A stretch of DNA of 64,000 nucleotides from Melittangium boletus DSM 14713. GTDB taxonomy: Bacteria > Myxococcota > Myxococcia > Myxococcales > Myxococcaceae. Every line of letters starts with the position of its first letter. The stretch's first letter is position 1. The stretch spans positions 6,747,765 to 6,811,764 of the forward strand of contig NZ_CP022163.1 of the NCBI RefSeq assembly GCF_002305855.1, read 5' to 3'. A model generated the notes under the pieces. That model was not told where the DNA came from, ran no database searches, and saw only the letters and a program-made list of their open reading frames with translations. A program made the position numbers and the translations under genes. Positions 40,350 to 49,814 of the stretch are shown here, piece by piece.

Positions 40350-42104
40350 TCAGGCGCGCTGGAGGATGCCCTCGACGGCCGCCTGGGCGATGGGGTGGTA
40401 GCGCTCGGCGTAGCGCTGGAAGAGCTGCTTCGCGCGGGCCTTGCCCTCGGCGGACGACACCAGCGCCCCATAGAGCGGCTTGAGGTACTTCATGCGGCCC
40501 ACCTCGCCCAGGAAGGTGTCGGTGCGTCCGAGCGCCGGCTCCCAGCCCGCCTTGATGGCCACCGTCAGCCAGGAGGCCAGCACCTCCGTGTTGCGGCTGT
40601 CCGTCAGGTGGAAGCGCTCGTCGAACTGGCGCAGCACCTCGCGCGAGGTGGTGTGCGGCAGCCACTCGATGAAGAGCTGCCACTCCGCGGGGGTCCAGTC
40701 CTTCACGTCCTCGGCCGAGGGCACCTGGCCCTTGAGCCGCGTCATGCGCTCGAGCCGCTCGGAGTGGGCCCCGGGCGCGCCGCCGGGAATGCCCGGCTGG
40801 TGCAGGTAGGCGTCGGCGTCCACCTTCTGGAGCGCGCCGGGCAGGTGCTTCTCCACGAAGTCGGTGAACTCCTCGGTGGTGAGCGCCTGGAAGCGGTGGG
40901 CGTCCAGGTAGGCGCGCAGGAAGGTGTCGAAGGCGCTCCGGCCCACCGCGTCCTCCAGGGCGCGCAGGAGCAGGTAGCCCTTCTCGTAGGGCACCTGGGA
41001 GAAGGCCTCGTCCGGATCCACGCCCGTCAGGTGGGTGCGCAGGGCGGTGAGCTGGGGATGGGCCTTGAAGTGCTGCACGGCGGCCTCGAGCGCGCGCCGG
41101 CCCAGGGTGGCGTGCAGCGCGGCCACGTCCGCGCCATACAGGGCCTCGATGATGCGGCGCTCGGCGAAGACGGTGAAGCCCTCGTTGAGCCAGAAGTGCT
41201 CGGCCGTGGCGTTGGTGACGAGGTTGCCCGTCCACGAGTGCGCCAGCTCGTGCGCCACCACGCTCACCAGGCTCTTGTCCCCGGCCAGCAGCGTGGGCGT
41301 GAGGAAGGTGAGGCGCGGGTTCTCCATGCCGCCGTAGGGGAACGAGGGCGGCATGGTGAGCAGATCGAAGCGCTCCCAGTCATAGGGTCCGAAGAGCGAC
41401 TCGGCCGCGCGCAGCATGGCGTCCACGTCGGAGAACTCCGCGGCGGCCCGCTCCAACACCTCCGGCTCGGCCCACACGCGCGAGCGCGGCCCCAGCTCCT
41501 TCGACGCCAGGTTGCCCACGGCGAAGGCCAGCAGGTAGGGCGGAATGGGCTGGGGCATCTCGTAGCGCTCCACGGCCACGTCCCCCCGCTCGTCGCGGCC
41601 GAGGAAACCCGCGGCCATCACCCCCCGGAGCTCCCGGGGTACGGTGAGCTCCGCCTCGTAGCGGATGCGCAGGCGGGGCGTGTCCTGGAGCGGCACCACG
41701 GCGCGCGCGTGGATGGCCTGGCACTGGCTGAAGAGATAGGGCGCCTTGCCACCGGCCGTCTGCGCGGGCGTGAGCCATTGCAGGGCGCTCGCCTGGGGCG
41801 ATGTCCGGTAGTGCACCGTGAGTTGTTTCACTCCCGGACGCAGCTCCACCCGCAGGCGGCTGCCGAGGATGGGCTCGGGCGGCGACAGCAGGAAGCGCAG
41901 GGGCTGGCCCTCGCCATCCACCACCGCGTCCACCTCCAGATCCCTCGTGTCGAGATCCAAGGGTCCCGCGGACGCTTCCTTCAACGTGAGCGTGGCCTGG
42001 GCGTGCAGCCGGCGCTCGGTGAAGTCCACGCGCGCCTTCCAGGTGAGGCGCTCGGTCTCGGGTTGGGTGTCATCACTGTACGAGTGCGGATCGCGTCGGG
42101 CCAT
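40350..42104 (-). CDS. M1 family metallopeptidase (aminopeptidase N / LTA4-hydrolase-like)
   Basis: A 584-residue zinc aminopeptidase from the ATG at 42104. The beta-rich N-terminal domain contains QCQAIHAR; the GGMEN exopeptidase motif is PYGGMENPRLTF. The zinc motif HELAHSW (HExxH) and the third ligand in WLNEGFTVFAE are both present. The C-terminal helical domain of the family is complete to the end. No signal peptide, so it should act on peptides in the cytoplasm or after release. It is transcribed alone, divergent from the fatty acid gene by 113 bp and convergent with ptuB. Its length is near 600 as expected for LTA4-hydrolase-like members. Confidence 0.9.
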   Translation of the reverse strand: MARRDPHSYSDDTQPETERLTWKARVDFTERRLHAQATLTLKEASAGPLDLDTRDLEVDAVVDGEGQPLRFLLSPPEPILGSRLRVELRPGVKQLTVHYRTSPQASALQWLTPAQTAGGKAPYLFSQCQAIHARAVVPLQDTPRLRIRYEAELTVPRELRGVMAAGFLGRDERGDVAVERYEMPQPIPPYLLAFAVGNLASKELGPRSRVWAEPEVLERAAAEFSDVDAMLRAAESLFGPYDWERFDLLTMPPSFPYGGMENPRLTFLTPTLLAGDKSLVSVVAHELAHSWTGNLVTNATAEHFWLNEGFTVFAERRIIEALYGADVAALHATLGRRALEAAVQHFKAHPQLTALRTHLTGVDPDEAFSQVPYEKGYLLLRALEDAVGRSAFDTFLRAYLDAHRFQALTTEEFTDFVEKHLPGALQKVDADAYLHQPGIPGGAPGAHSERLERMTRLKGQVPSAEDVKDWTPAEWQLFIEWLPHTTSREVLRQFDERFHLTDSRNTEVLASWLTVAIKAGWEPALGRTDTFLGEVGRMKYLKPLYGALVSSAEGKARAKQLFQRYAERYHPIAQAAVEGILQRA

Positions 42105-42217
42105 GGCGCGCACCTTACCCTCCATCGGGGCACAACTGGGGCGTCACGCGCGGATTGACTTTTGAATCAACCGGCGCGATGTCTCCCGCCACCCTTTTCA
42201 ATCGGGAGCCTCATTCG

Positions 42218-44608
42218 ATGACGACGCGGATCCGCAAAGTGGCAGTGTTGGGCGCGGGCGTGATGGGCAGTGGCATCGCCGCGCACCTGGCCAACTCGGG
42301 CGTTCGTGCGCTCCTCCTGGACATCGTGCCGCCCAAGGCGGCGCCCGGTGAGGACACGGCCAGCAAGGCCTTTCGCAACAAGTTCGTGCTCGGCGCCCTG
42401 GCCAACCTGCGCAAGCAGAAGCCCAGCCCCATCACCTCCGAGGCGTCCCTGGGCGCCATCGAGATTGGCAACCTCGAGGACGACATCGCCCGCATTGGCG
42501 AGTGTGACTGGGTCGTCGAGGTGGTGAAGGAGGACCTGGCCGTCAAGCAGGCCCTGTTCGCCAAGGTGGAGCCGCACCTGCGCGCGGACGCCATCGTCAG
42601 CTCCAACACCTCGGGTCTGTCCATCCAGGGCATGCTGGAGGGCCGCGGCGCCGCGTTCCGCCAGCGCTTCCTGGTGACCCACTTTTTCAACCCCGTGCGC
42701 TACATGCGCCTGCTGGAGCTTGTGGCCGGTCCGGAGACGGCGCCCGAGGTGGTCCAGACGATCGCCCGCTTTGGCGAGGAAGTGCTCGGCAAGGGAATCG
42801 TCCACGGCAAGGACACCACCAACTTCATCGCCAACCGCATCGGCACCTACGGGATGATGCGCATCCTCCAGGACATGCAGAAGGCGGAGCTGTCCATCGA
42901 GGAGGTGGACAAGATCTTCGGCCCCGCCATGGGCCGCCCCAAGTCCGCCGTGTTCCGCACCGCGGACATCGTGGGCCTGGACACGTTCAGCCACGTGGCC
43001 AAGAACTGTTACGACACGCTCTCCCATGACGAGGAGCGCGACGTGTTCGCCGCCCCCGACTTCCTCAAGAAGATGGTGGAGAAGGGGCTCCTGGGCGACA
43101 AGAGCGGCGGTGGCTTCTACAAGAAGGACCGCGCCTCGGGCGGCAAGGACATCCTGGCGCTGGACCTGAAGACGCTCGAGTACCGGCAGCAGGCCAAGGT
43201 CCGCTACGAGTCGCTGGGCGCCGCCAAGGACGTGGAGAACGTGCGCGAGCGCGTGGCCACGGTGATGCGCGGCCAGGACAAGGCGGCGAAGTTCGCCGAG
43301 CGCGCCACGCTCGACTCGCTCGCCTACGCGAGCCGCCGCATTCCGGAGATCGCCGACGACGTGGTCAACGTGGACCGCGCCATGCGCTGGGGTTTCGGCT
43401 GGGACCTGGGACCGTTCGAGACCTGGGACGCGTTCGGCGTGAAGCAGGGCGTGGAGCGCATGAAGGAGCTGGGCCTCAAGCCCGCCGCCTGGGTGGAGGA
43501 GATGCTGGCCGCGGGCCGCGCGTCCTTCTACGGCGTGGAGGGCGGCAAGGACACGTACTGGGACATCCCCACGAAGTCCGTGAAGCTCGTGCCGGAGAAC
43601 GCCCGCACCGCGCGCGTGGAGTACCTCAGGCGCGGCAACAAGAAGATCGCCGGCAACGACAGCGCCACGCTCTGGGACATGAACGACGGCGTCACGCTGC
43701 TCGAGTTCCACACGAAGATGAACTCCATCGACGACGGCATCATCGAGATGATGAACACCGCGCTCGATGAGACGGAGAAGAACTTCCGGGGCCTGGTGGT
43801 GGGCAACGACGGGGCGAACTTCTCCGCCGGCGCCAACATCCTCGCCATGCTGTGGGCGGCCAAGAGCGGCGAGTTCGACACCCTGCGCAAGATGGCGGGC
43901 GCGCTCCAGGCGGCCAACCAGCGCATGCGCTACAGCCCGGTGCCGGTGGTGACGGCGCCCTTCAACCTGGCGCTCGGTGGCGGCGCCGAGGTGTCCCTGG
44001 GCGGCAACGCCATGCAGGCCTCGGCCGAGACGTACATGGGCCTGGTCGAGGTGGGCGTGGGCCTCATCCCCGGCGGCGGCGGCACCATGATGCTCCTGCG
44101 CAACATCATGGGGAACTACTCGGCGGACAAGGACTTCGATCCCTTCCCCTTCATCAAGAAGACGTTCCTCAACATCGGCACCGCCAAGGTGGCCACGAGC
44201 GCCGAGGAGGCCCGCGAGATGGGCTTCCTCACCGCGAGCGATGGCATCAGCGCCAACCGCGACTTCCTCCTGTCGGACGCCAAGCAGCGGGTGCTGGGCA
44301 TGGCCAACGCGGGCTTCCGCGCGCCGCGCCCCTCGCGCTTCCGCCTGCCCGGCCCCAGCGGCTTCGCCACCATCGACATGATGCTCTACGACATGGAGCT
44401 CAACGGTCAGGTGTCCGCGCACGACCGGAAGATCGCCCGCAAGCTCGCCCGGGTGCTCACCGGCGGAGACACCAGCCCCTCCGTGTTGCTCACCGAGGAG
44501 AAGCTGCTGGAGCTGGAGCTGGAGGCCTTCCTGAGCCTGTGCGGCGAGGAGAAGACGCAGGACCGGCTGCAGTTCATGCTCGAGAAGGGCAAGCCGCTGC
44601 GCAACTGA
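42218..44608 (+). CDS. fadN: FadN-type 3-hydroxyacyl-CoA dehydrogenase / enoyl-CoA hydratase
   Basis: A 796-residue bifunctional enzyme of fatty acid beta-oxidation. The dehydrogenase comes first: the NAD site VAVLGAGVMGSGIAAHLA at residue 8, then SSNTSGLSI and LVTHFFNPVRYMRLLEL. A second 3HCDH C-terminal region follows. The crotonase (enoyl-CoA hydratase) domain is at about 500-650 with GANFSAGANI and NLALGGGAEVSLG. This order is that of FadN rather than FadB. The ATG at 42218 has GGGAG before it; TTGACT at 42155 may be the promoter -35. A thiolase gene follows by 87 bp, so the two complete one round of beta-oxidation. Confidence 0.9.
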   Translation: MTTRIRKVAVLGAGVMGSGIAAHLANSGVRALLLDIVPPKAAPGEDTASKAFRNKFVLGALANLRKQKPSPITSEASLGAIEIGNLEDDIARIGECDWVVEVVKEDLAVKQALFAKVEPHLRADAIVSSNTSGLSIQGMLEGRGAAFRQRFLVTHFFNPVRYMRLLELVAGPETAPEVVQTIARFGEEVLGKGIVHGKDTTNFIANRIGTYGMMRILQDMQKAELSIEEVDKIFGPAMGRPKSAVFRTADIVGLDTFSHVAKNCYDTLSHDEERDVFAAPDFLKKMVEKGLLGDKSGGGFYKKDRASGGKDILALDLKTLEYRQQAKVRYESLGAAKDVENVRERVATVMRGQDKAAKFAERATLDSLAYASRRIPEIADDVVNVDRAMRWGFGWDLGPFETWDAFGVKQGVERMKELGLKPAAWVEEMLAAGRASFYGVEGGKDTYWDIPTKSVKLVPENARTARVEYLRRGNKKIAGNDSATLWDMNDGVTLLEFHTKMNSIDDGIIEMMNTALDETEKNFRGLVVGNDGANFSAGANILAMLWAAKSGEFDTLRKMAGALQAANQRMRYSPVPVVTAPFNLALGGGAEVSLGGNAMQASAETYMGLVEVGVGLIPGGGGTMMLLRNIMGNYSADKDFDPFPFIKKTFLNIGTAKVATSAEEAREMGFLTASDGISANRDFLLSDAKQRVLGMANAGFRAPRPSRFRLPGPSGFATIDMMLYDMELNGQVSAHDRKIARKLARVLTGGDTSPSVLLTEEKLLELELEAFLSLCGEEKTQDRLQFMLEKGKPLRN

Positions 44609-44695
44609 GGCGGCGGCGTTACGGGAAGTCCCACGTCATCCAGTGATTCAAGACTTTGCGAGCCCGGGGTCGCCCCCGGGCGAGGAGACAGACAA

Positions 44696-45868
44696 ATGCC
44701 CGGTCGAGTCGTGATTGCCAGCGCGGTGCGCACCCCGTTCACCCGCGCGAACAAGGGAGAATTCAAGGATACCCGGCCCGATACGCTCGCGGCCCTCGCC
44801 ATCAAGGAGGCCGTGGCGCGCGTGCCCGGTCTCAAGGCCGAACAGGTCGAGGACGTCATCCTCGGCTGTGCCATGCCCGAGGCCGAGCAGGGCATGAACG
44901 TCGCGCGCAACGCGGCGCTGCTCGCGGGCCTGCCGGACACCGTTCCGGGGATGACCATCAACCGCTTCTGCTCCTCGGGCGTGCAGTCCATCGCCCAGGC
45001 GGCGCAGGCCATCAAGTCGGGGATGATCGACGTGGCCATCGCCGGGGGCACCGAGTCCATGAGCATGGTGCCCATGGGCGGCAACAAGGTGAGCGCCAAC
45101 CCGGAGATCATGGAGAAGCACCCCGAGGTGTACTCCTCCATGGGCGTCACCGCGGAGAACATCGCGTCGCGCTACAGCGTGTCGCGCGAGGACGCGGACA
45201 AGTTCGCCTACGAGAGCCAGCGCCGGGCGGCCACCGCGCGCGAGCAGGGCAAGTTCAAGGACGAGATCTTCCCCGTCACCACCACCGTCTACGACGAGGA
45301 GGGCACGGCGAAGCAGGTGACGGTGTCCGTGGACACCATCCTGCGCCCCGAGACCACGCTCGAGGGCCTGGCGAAGCTCAAGCCCGCCTTCAACCAGAAG
45401 GGCGTGGTGACGGCCGGTAACGCCTCGCCGCTGACGGATGGCGCCGCCGCGGCGGTGGTCATGAGCGAGGAGAAGGCGAAGGAGCTCGGCATCAAGCCGC
45501 TGGGCTACTTCGTGGACTTCCAGGTGGCGGGCGTGCCCCCGGAGATCATGGGCATTGGCCCGGTGCCCGCGGTGAAGAAGCTGCTGGCGAAGAACAACCT
45601 CAAGGTCGAGGACATCGATGTCTTCGAGCTCAACGAGGCCTTCGCCGCGCAGGTGCTCCACTGCATCCGCGAGCTGGGCGTGCCCCTGGAGAAGGCCAAC
45701 CCGAACGGCGGCGCCATCGCGCTGGGCCACCCGCTGGGCGTGTCCGGTGCGCGCATGGTGGCCACCATCCTGAGCGAGCTGGCGCGCCGCAAGGGCCGCT
45801 ACGGCGTGGTGTCCATGTGCATCGGTGGTGGAATGGGCGCCGCGGCGCTCATCGAGCGCGCCGAGTAA
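44696..45868 (+). CDS. fadA: acetyl-CoA C-acyltransferase (thiolase)
   Basis: A 390-residue thiolase, complete. Active sites are Cys92 in INRFCSSGVQS, His in ALGHPLGVSG, and Cys in VSMCIGGGMG. It cleaves 3-ketoacyl-CoA with CoA, the last step of beta-oxidation, and works with the FadN-type enzyme just upstream. Length matches the family's usual 390-400. It is soluble, with no signal peptide. A hairpin that could end the operon follows the stop. Confidence 0.93.
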   Translation: MPGRVVIASAVRTPFTRANKGEFKDTRPDTLAALAIKEAVARVPGLKAEQVEDVILGCAMPEAEQGMNVARNAALLAGLPDTVPGMTINRFCSSGVQSIAQAAQAIKSGMIDVAIAGGTESMSMVPMGGNKVSANPEIMEKHPEVYSSMGVTAENIASRYSVSREDADKFAYESQRRAATAREQGKFKDEIFPVTTTVYDEEGTAKQVTVSVDTILRPETTLEGLAKLKPAFNQKGVVTAGNASPLTDGAAAAVVMSEEKAKELGIKPLGYFVDFQVAGVPPEIMGIGPVPAVKKLLAKNNLKVEDIDVFELNEAFAAQVLHCIRELGVPLEKANPNGGAIALGHPLGVSGARMVATILSELARRKGRYGVVSMCIGGGMGAAALIERAE

Positions 45869-45881
45869 TTCGCGCCACCCT

Positions 45882-45920
45882 CGGCCCTTCCTGCCTTGTC
45901 AGGAGGGGCCGTTGTGTTCG
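45882..45920 (+). terminator. probable terminator after the thiolase gene
   Basis: CGGCCCTTCCTG at 45882-45893 pairs with CAGGAGGGGCCG at 45900-45911 with a single wobble. TTGTGTTC follows, a poor U-tract, so termination may be partial. The next gene begins at 45933. Confidence 0.55.
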
Positions 45921-45932
45921 TACCGTTGGGGG

Positions 45933-47192
45933 ATGAACCCTCTCGTCCCGCGCTTTCTCTCCGTGTTGTTGCTGGGCCTCCCCCTCGGGGTCGATGCCCA
46001 ACCCGCCCCGGTGTCTCCCGCCCCGGCGCGGCCCTCCGCCCCGAAGCCCCGCGCCCGCGAGCTCGGCATCACCTTCGGCGGTCAGGCGGGCCCCCTCGAC
46101 GCCATCACGGACGTGCCCGGCGTGGAGGTGGGTCACACCACGCTCATCTCCGGCGAGGGCAAGCACGCGGTGCGCACGGGCGTCTCCGCCATCCTGCCTC
46201 GGGGGCGCGGGCGCATCGCGGATCCCGTCTTCGCCGCCACCTATGCGCTCAACGGCAACGGGGAGATGACCGGCGCGCACTGGGTGAATGAATCCGGACT
46301 GCTCGCCGGTCCCGTCATGTTGACCACCACCAACAGCGTGGGCGTGGTGCGCGACGGCGTGGTGGTCTGGGGGGCGAAGCGTGGCCTCGCGTGGGAGCTG
46401 GGCCTGCCGGTGACCGCGGAGACCTACGACGGCTTCCTCAACGACGTGAATGGCTTCCACATCAAGACGGAGCATGCCCTGAGCGCCATCGACGGAGCGC
46501 GGGGCGGGGCGGTGGCCGAGGGGAACGTGGGCGGGGGAACGGGGATGCTCTGCCACGGCTTCAAGGGGGGCATCGGGACCGCGTCGCGCCGGCTGGACGC
46601 GAAGCTGGGCGGCTACACCCTCGGCGTGCTGGTCCAGGCCAACTACGGCATCCGCCGGCTCTTCACGGTGGAGGGCGTTCCCGTGGGGCAGGAGATTCCC
46701 GACCTCCAGGCCTGCTACACGGGAAAGGCGCCCCCGGCCTTCTCCTCGGACATGCGCCCGTGCTCCGAGCGCGCGCAGCTCGTTCCCCAGCGCCTGACCC
46801 ACGATCTGGGCTCCATCATCGTCCTGGTGGCCACCGACGCGCCGCTGCTGCCCCACCAACTGGCCCGCATCGCGAGGCGGGTGCCGCTGGCCCTCGGGAA
46901 GATGGGGAGCGTGGGCGGGGACTCCTCGGGCGACATCTTCCTGGCGTTCTCCACCCAGCCCACGCTGCCTCCCAGCGGGAGCAAGGTGGCCCGGGTCGAG
47001 TCGCTGAACAACGCGGACCTCAACCCGCTCTTCGAGGCGACGGTGCAGGCCACGCAGGAGGCCATCCTCAATGCCTTGCTCGCCGCCGAGACCATGACGG
47101 GGGTCGACGGAGTCCGTGTCTTCGCCCTGCCGGGAGATCGGCTCGTCGAGGCCCTTCGCAAGTACGGACGGCTCCCCCCGGCGGGCCGCTGA
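45933..47192 (+). CDS. exported P1 (DmpA/BapA-type) aminopeptidase
   Basis: A 419-residue N-terminal-nucleophile peptidase of the DmpA family. It has a signal peptide (MNPLVPRFLSVLLLGLPLGVDAQ) and a proline-rich mature N-terminus. Family motifs are ITDVPGVEVGHTTL, VGGGTGMLCHGFKGGIGTAS and, late, GSVGGDSSGDIFLAFST, where self-cleavage before Ser exposes the nucleophile. DmpA-type enzymes remove N-terminal residues, sometimes beta- or D-amino acids, from short peptides; this one should work in the periplasm or outside. The ATG at 45933 follows GGGGG closely. Confidence 0.85.
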   Translation: MNPLVPRFLSVLLLGLPLGVDAQPAPVSPAPARPSAPKPRARELGITFGGQAGPLDAITDVPGVEVGHTTLISGEGKHAVRTGVSAILPRGRGRIADPVFAATYALNGNGEMTGAHWVNESGLLAGPVMLTTTNSVGVVRDGVVVWGAKRGLAWELGLPVTAETYDGFLNDVNGFHIKTEHALSAIDGARGGAVAEGNVGGGTGMLCHGFKGGIGTASRRLDAKLGGYTLGVLVQANYGIRRLFTVEGVPVGQEIPDLQACYTGKAPPAFSSDMRPCSERAQLVPQRLTHDLGSIIVLVATDAPLLPHQLARIARRVPLALGKMGSVGGDSSGDIFLAFSTQPTLPPSGSKVARVESLNNADLNPLFEATVQATQEAILNALLAAETMTGVDGVRVFALPGDRLVEALRKYGRLPPAGR

Positions 47193-47368
47193 GTCCCGTG
47201 CCGGGGATGACGCGCGCTTCCCGGGACGTCCGCGAAGCGCGACCCTGGCGATGAACACTCGGGAGGATGCGCGCTCCTGACTGGCCCGGGGTTTGCCCTG
47301 GGGTCGAGCGCCGCGTGCCGCCGTCCGTGCACGGTGTCGGAGGCGCGCCGCGGCGAGGGGCGGAGAAC

Positions 47369-48592
47369 GTGAGCCGTGTGGGGGCGAGCCGTAACGATGA
47401 TGTCCTCGTGCTGGGGATGAACCCGCATGTCCAGGCCGAGGCCGATGCGATCCAGAAGTCCCATCCCGGAGCGCGGGTCCTCACGATCCGGGACAGTGCC
47501 CGGAATGATCAGGTCCGAGGCGCGCGGGCGGGGGGAGGGCAGGGGCTGCATGACTTGCGGACGGAGGCGGGCATCCAGTGCTTCGTGGGGGGATTGGGGC
47601 TGACGTGGGCCCAGGGACAGCGGGTGGCGGCGGCCCTCTCCAGCGCCGGGGCGGACGCGCGGGATGAGCTCGCGCAGCTCGCCCAGGTGTGGGCCCGGGC
47701 GGAGAAGGGGGGCGTCATCCCCTCGCGCCTCGTGCTCTCCGGACACAGCGGCGGGTGGAGTCTCTGGGGCGAGGACAAGGGCTTCACGAATGGCGCGCTC
47801 ACCCGCGACAGCATCGCGCGGCTCGCGGCGGCCCTTCCCCGAGCGGCGTCCCAGGTGGAGGACCTGTGCATCGCGGCCTGTTACAACGGGGGAGAGACCT
47901 CGGTGGAGGCATGGCGCGCGCTGTTTCCCCAGGTGCGCACGGTGTGGGCCTACAACGGAAGCGCTCCGGGGACCTTCTCCGGCGCCACGGTCCATCTGGC
48001 CCGGTGGGAGAAGGCGACGCGCGGAGCGGTGGACGTGCTCCAGGCGGACCGGGCCCGGGGGACGCGCAAGGGCGAGAACGTCGCGGTGTGGTCGCGCCGC
48101 GATGGCTACCAGACCGCCACGGTGCGCGAGAGCACCTCGGGCCTGCGGGCCCGGTACGCCGAGGGGCAGGCGGTCTTCGCGCGCTACTTCGAGGGCCAGG
48201 AGCGGGTGCGTGACACGCAACGGGGCCCGCTGCGCGAGCACTACAACACCCTCCAGTCGCTGCTGGGCCGGCCCGAGGTGTCCCTCGCGGAGCGGGTGTC
48301 GCTGGAGCGGGCGCGGGATCAGACCCTGCGCCTCCTCTTCTACGGCAACGTGGCCACCCGGTTTCAGCGGACGCATGACGCCAGCCTCCAGCGGGGATTC
48401 GAGGCGCTGGGGCGGAGGGCACCGGACTTTTCCCAACTGAGCCGCGCCGAGGCGCTGTCGCGCATCCAGTCGTTTGGCGCCGAGTTGTCCCGCCGCCAGC
48501 CTCCTCCGAGGGACGCCGTGCGGCTGTGGCCCCTGCTCTCCGAGGGCTTGCGGGAACTGAATCGCGCCCACATTCCGGAACAGTGGCTATGA
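47369..48592 (+). CDS. unknown protein, possibly a caspase-fold (clan CD) protease
   Basis: A 407-residue protein from a GTG at 47369, preceded by GAGGGGCGGAG; the frame extends to an ATG at 47267 whose ribosome site is too close. No signal peptide. The first 200 residues alternate strands and helices and contain RLVLSGHSGGW (His126) and, about 45 residues later, DLCIAACYNGG (Cys171). This His...Cys pair, each after a hydrophobic strand, is the layout of caspase/gingipain-fold proteases. A TVWAYNGSAPGT strand follows, as in that fold. The second half is helical and unrecognised. Its stop overlaps the next, exported gene (ATGA). Homology is not confirmed. Confidence 0.55.
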   Translation: MSRVGASRNDDVLVLGMNPHVQAEADAIQKSHPGARVLTIRDSARNDQVRGARAGGGQGLHDLRTEAGIQCFVGGLGLTWAQGQRVAAALSSAGADARDELAQLAQVWARAEKGGVIPSRLVLSGHSGGWSLWGEDKGFTNGALTRDSIARLAAALPRAASQVEDLCIAACYNGGETSVEAWRALFPQVRTVWAYNGSAPGTFSGATVHLARWEKATRGAVDVLQADRARGTRKGENVAVWSRRDGYQTATVRESTSGLRARYAEGQAVFARYFEGQERVRDTQRGPLREHYNTLQSLLGRPEVSLAERVSLERARDQTLRLLFYGNVATRFQRTHDASLQRGFEALGRRAPDFSQLSRAEALSRIQSFGAELSRRQPPPRDAVRLWPLLSEGLRELNRAHIPEQWL

Positions 48593-49527
48593 GCGCGCGC
48601 TTCTCTCGCGGACTCGCCGTGGGGGTGTTCCTGTTCCTGGCACGGGCCGTCCACGCGGACCTCCCCGCCGAGCCCGGGCCCGCCTCCGAGGCGTTGAAGG
48701 CCCGCTGCCACGCGGACCTGGATCGCGTCATCGCCGAGGCGGTGCGCTTCGGGGCGAACCACCGGCGGGCGCAGGCGCTGCTCGCGGGGCTCTCCACGGC
48801 CTGTGAGGGCGTGCTGCCCGAGCGGCTTCGAAGGGGGGCGGGGAGGGCGGCCTCGGCGCGTCGTCTCGAGCGCGCCAGACACCTGCTGGAGGCGGCGCGC
48901 GGCTTCGTGCCCGAGGACTGCCTCGCCCCCGCGGACACCTGGGCACGGGATGCGGTGCCCCGGTGTTTCCCGCCAGAAGACATCCACTTCGCGGCCCCCC
49001 TTCCGCCCTTCCTGGACACGGGCAGCTACGCCTTCGCGCTCGCGGTGCGGGGGCGGTTGCTCACGCGGGGCGCGTATGCCGAGCGGGCGCAACGCTGGGT
49101 CGCGGAGTTCCTTCTGCGGAGTGCGTTGGAGGGCGAGGCGGCCCGGCCCCCCTTCCGTCCGAGGCTTCGGAGCGGGCAGAATCCCCTCGCTCCCCCGGAG
49201 ACCTCCCCCCATGTTTGGCAGACTGCTGTTGTGGGCGCGGCGCAACTCGCGCCGGGCGCTCGCCCTTCTCCTGGCCCCTGGCCTCGTCGCGCTCGCCTTC
49301 GATGCCGCCGTCGCCCACTGGGCCGGGAAGGACTTCGACAACCGGCTCCAGGCGATTCCCGTCGTCTATGGTGGGGTGGGCTGTCTGTTGATGATGGCGG
49401 TGTGCGTTCCCCGTTCACGCGCGGTGTTCGCCTGGACCGCACGCCTGGTGGGAGTCGCGGGCGTGCTCATCGGTCTGGCGGGAACGGTCTTCCACGTCCT
49501 CCAGTGGTGGGAGGAACTGGGGGGTGA
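48589..49527 (+). CDS. exported protein of unknown function, end uncertain
   Basis: The start ATG at 48589 overlaps the stop of the previous gene (ATGA), so the two are co-translated. Residues 1-24 are a signal peptide (LAVGVFLFLARAVHA). Residues 25-200 are helical with four cysteines (CHADLDR, STACEGV, DCLAPAD, RCFPPED), perhaps disulfide-bonded in the periplasm. Beyond about residue 205 the frame runs opposite in character (GARPSPGPWPRR) and overlaps the next gene by 316 bp in another frame. The true end is probably nearer 49180-49210, and an indel may have removed the stop. No family was recognised. Confidence 0.5.
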   Translation: MSARFSRGLAVGVFLFLARAVHADLPAEPGPASEALKARCHADLDRVIAEAVRFGANHRRAQALLAGLSTACEGVLPERLRRGAGRAASARRLERARHLLEAARGFVPEDCLAPADTWARDAVPRCFPPEDIHFAAPLPPFLDTGSYAFALAVRGRLLTRGAYAERAQRWVAEFLLRSALEGEAARPPFRPRLRSGQNPLAPPETSPHVWQTAVVGAAQLAPGARPSPGPWPRRARLRCRRRPLGREGLRQPAPGDSRRLWWGGLSVDDGGVRSPFTRGVRLDRTPGGSRGRAHRSGGNGLPRPPVVGGTGG

Positions 49528-49750
49528 GTACTCGGCCGCGAGCCTCGAGGGGGCCTTCTCGGTGGCGCCTCCCCTGCTCGCGCCGCTCGGCTTCTCCGGG
49601 CTGGGCGCCCTGCTGTTCTTCCTGCCGAGCACGAAGCTGCTGCTCCGCTTGCGCGTGGGCTCGCCTATTAGCGGCGGTGAGGGGCCCCTCAAGCACGCCG
49701 GGTCTCGCGAAGTGTCCGTCTCCGAGCGGGACGAGCGCAGGAGCGCCTGA
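49211..49750 (+). CDS. small inner-membrane protein, unknown
   Basis: A 179-residue protein from the ATG at 49211 (MFGRLLLWARRN). About four transmembrane helices are visible: ALALLLAPGLVALAFDAAV, VVYGGVGCLLMMAVCV, TARLVGVAGVLIGLAGTVFHVL, and LAPLGFSGLGALLFFLPS. The C-terminus is polar (SVSERDERRSA). It lies at the end of a run with the caspase-like and exported genes. The coding frame has good character throughout; the overlap with the upstream gene's frame is the suspicious part. Function unknown. Confidence 0.65.
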   Translation: MFGRLLLWARRNSRRALALLLAPGLVALAFDAAVAHWAGKDFDNRLQAIPVVYGGVGCLLMMAVCVPRSRAVFAWTARLVGVAGVLIGLAGTVFHVLQWWEELGGEYSAASLEGAFSVAPPLLAPLGFSGLGALLFFLPSTKLLLRLRVGSPISGGEGPLKHAGSREVSVSERDERRSA

Positions 49751-49814
49751 GGCCCGAGGAGGGCCTCGCGCCCGCGGTGCTCTCGGGTAGTGTGTCCTCC
49801 CACGGGAGGGCGCG

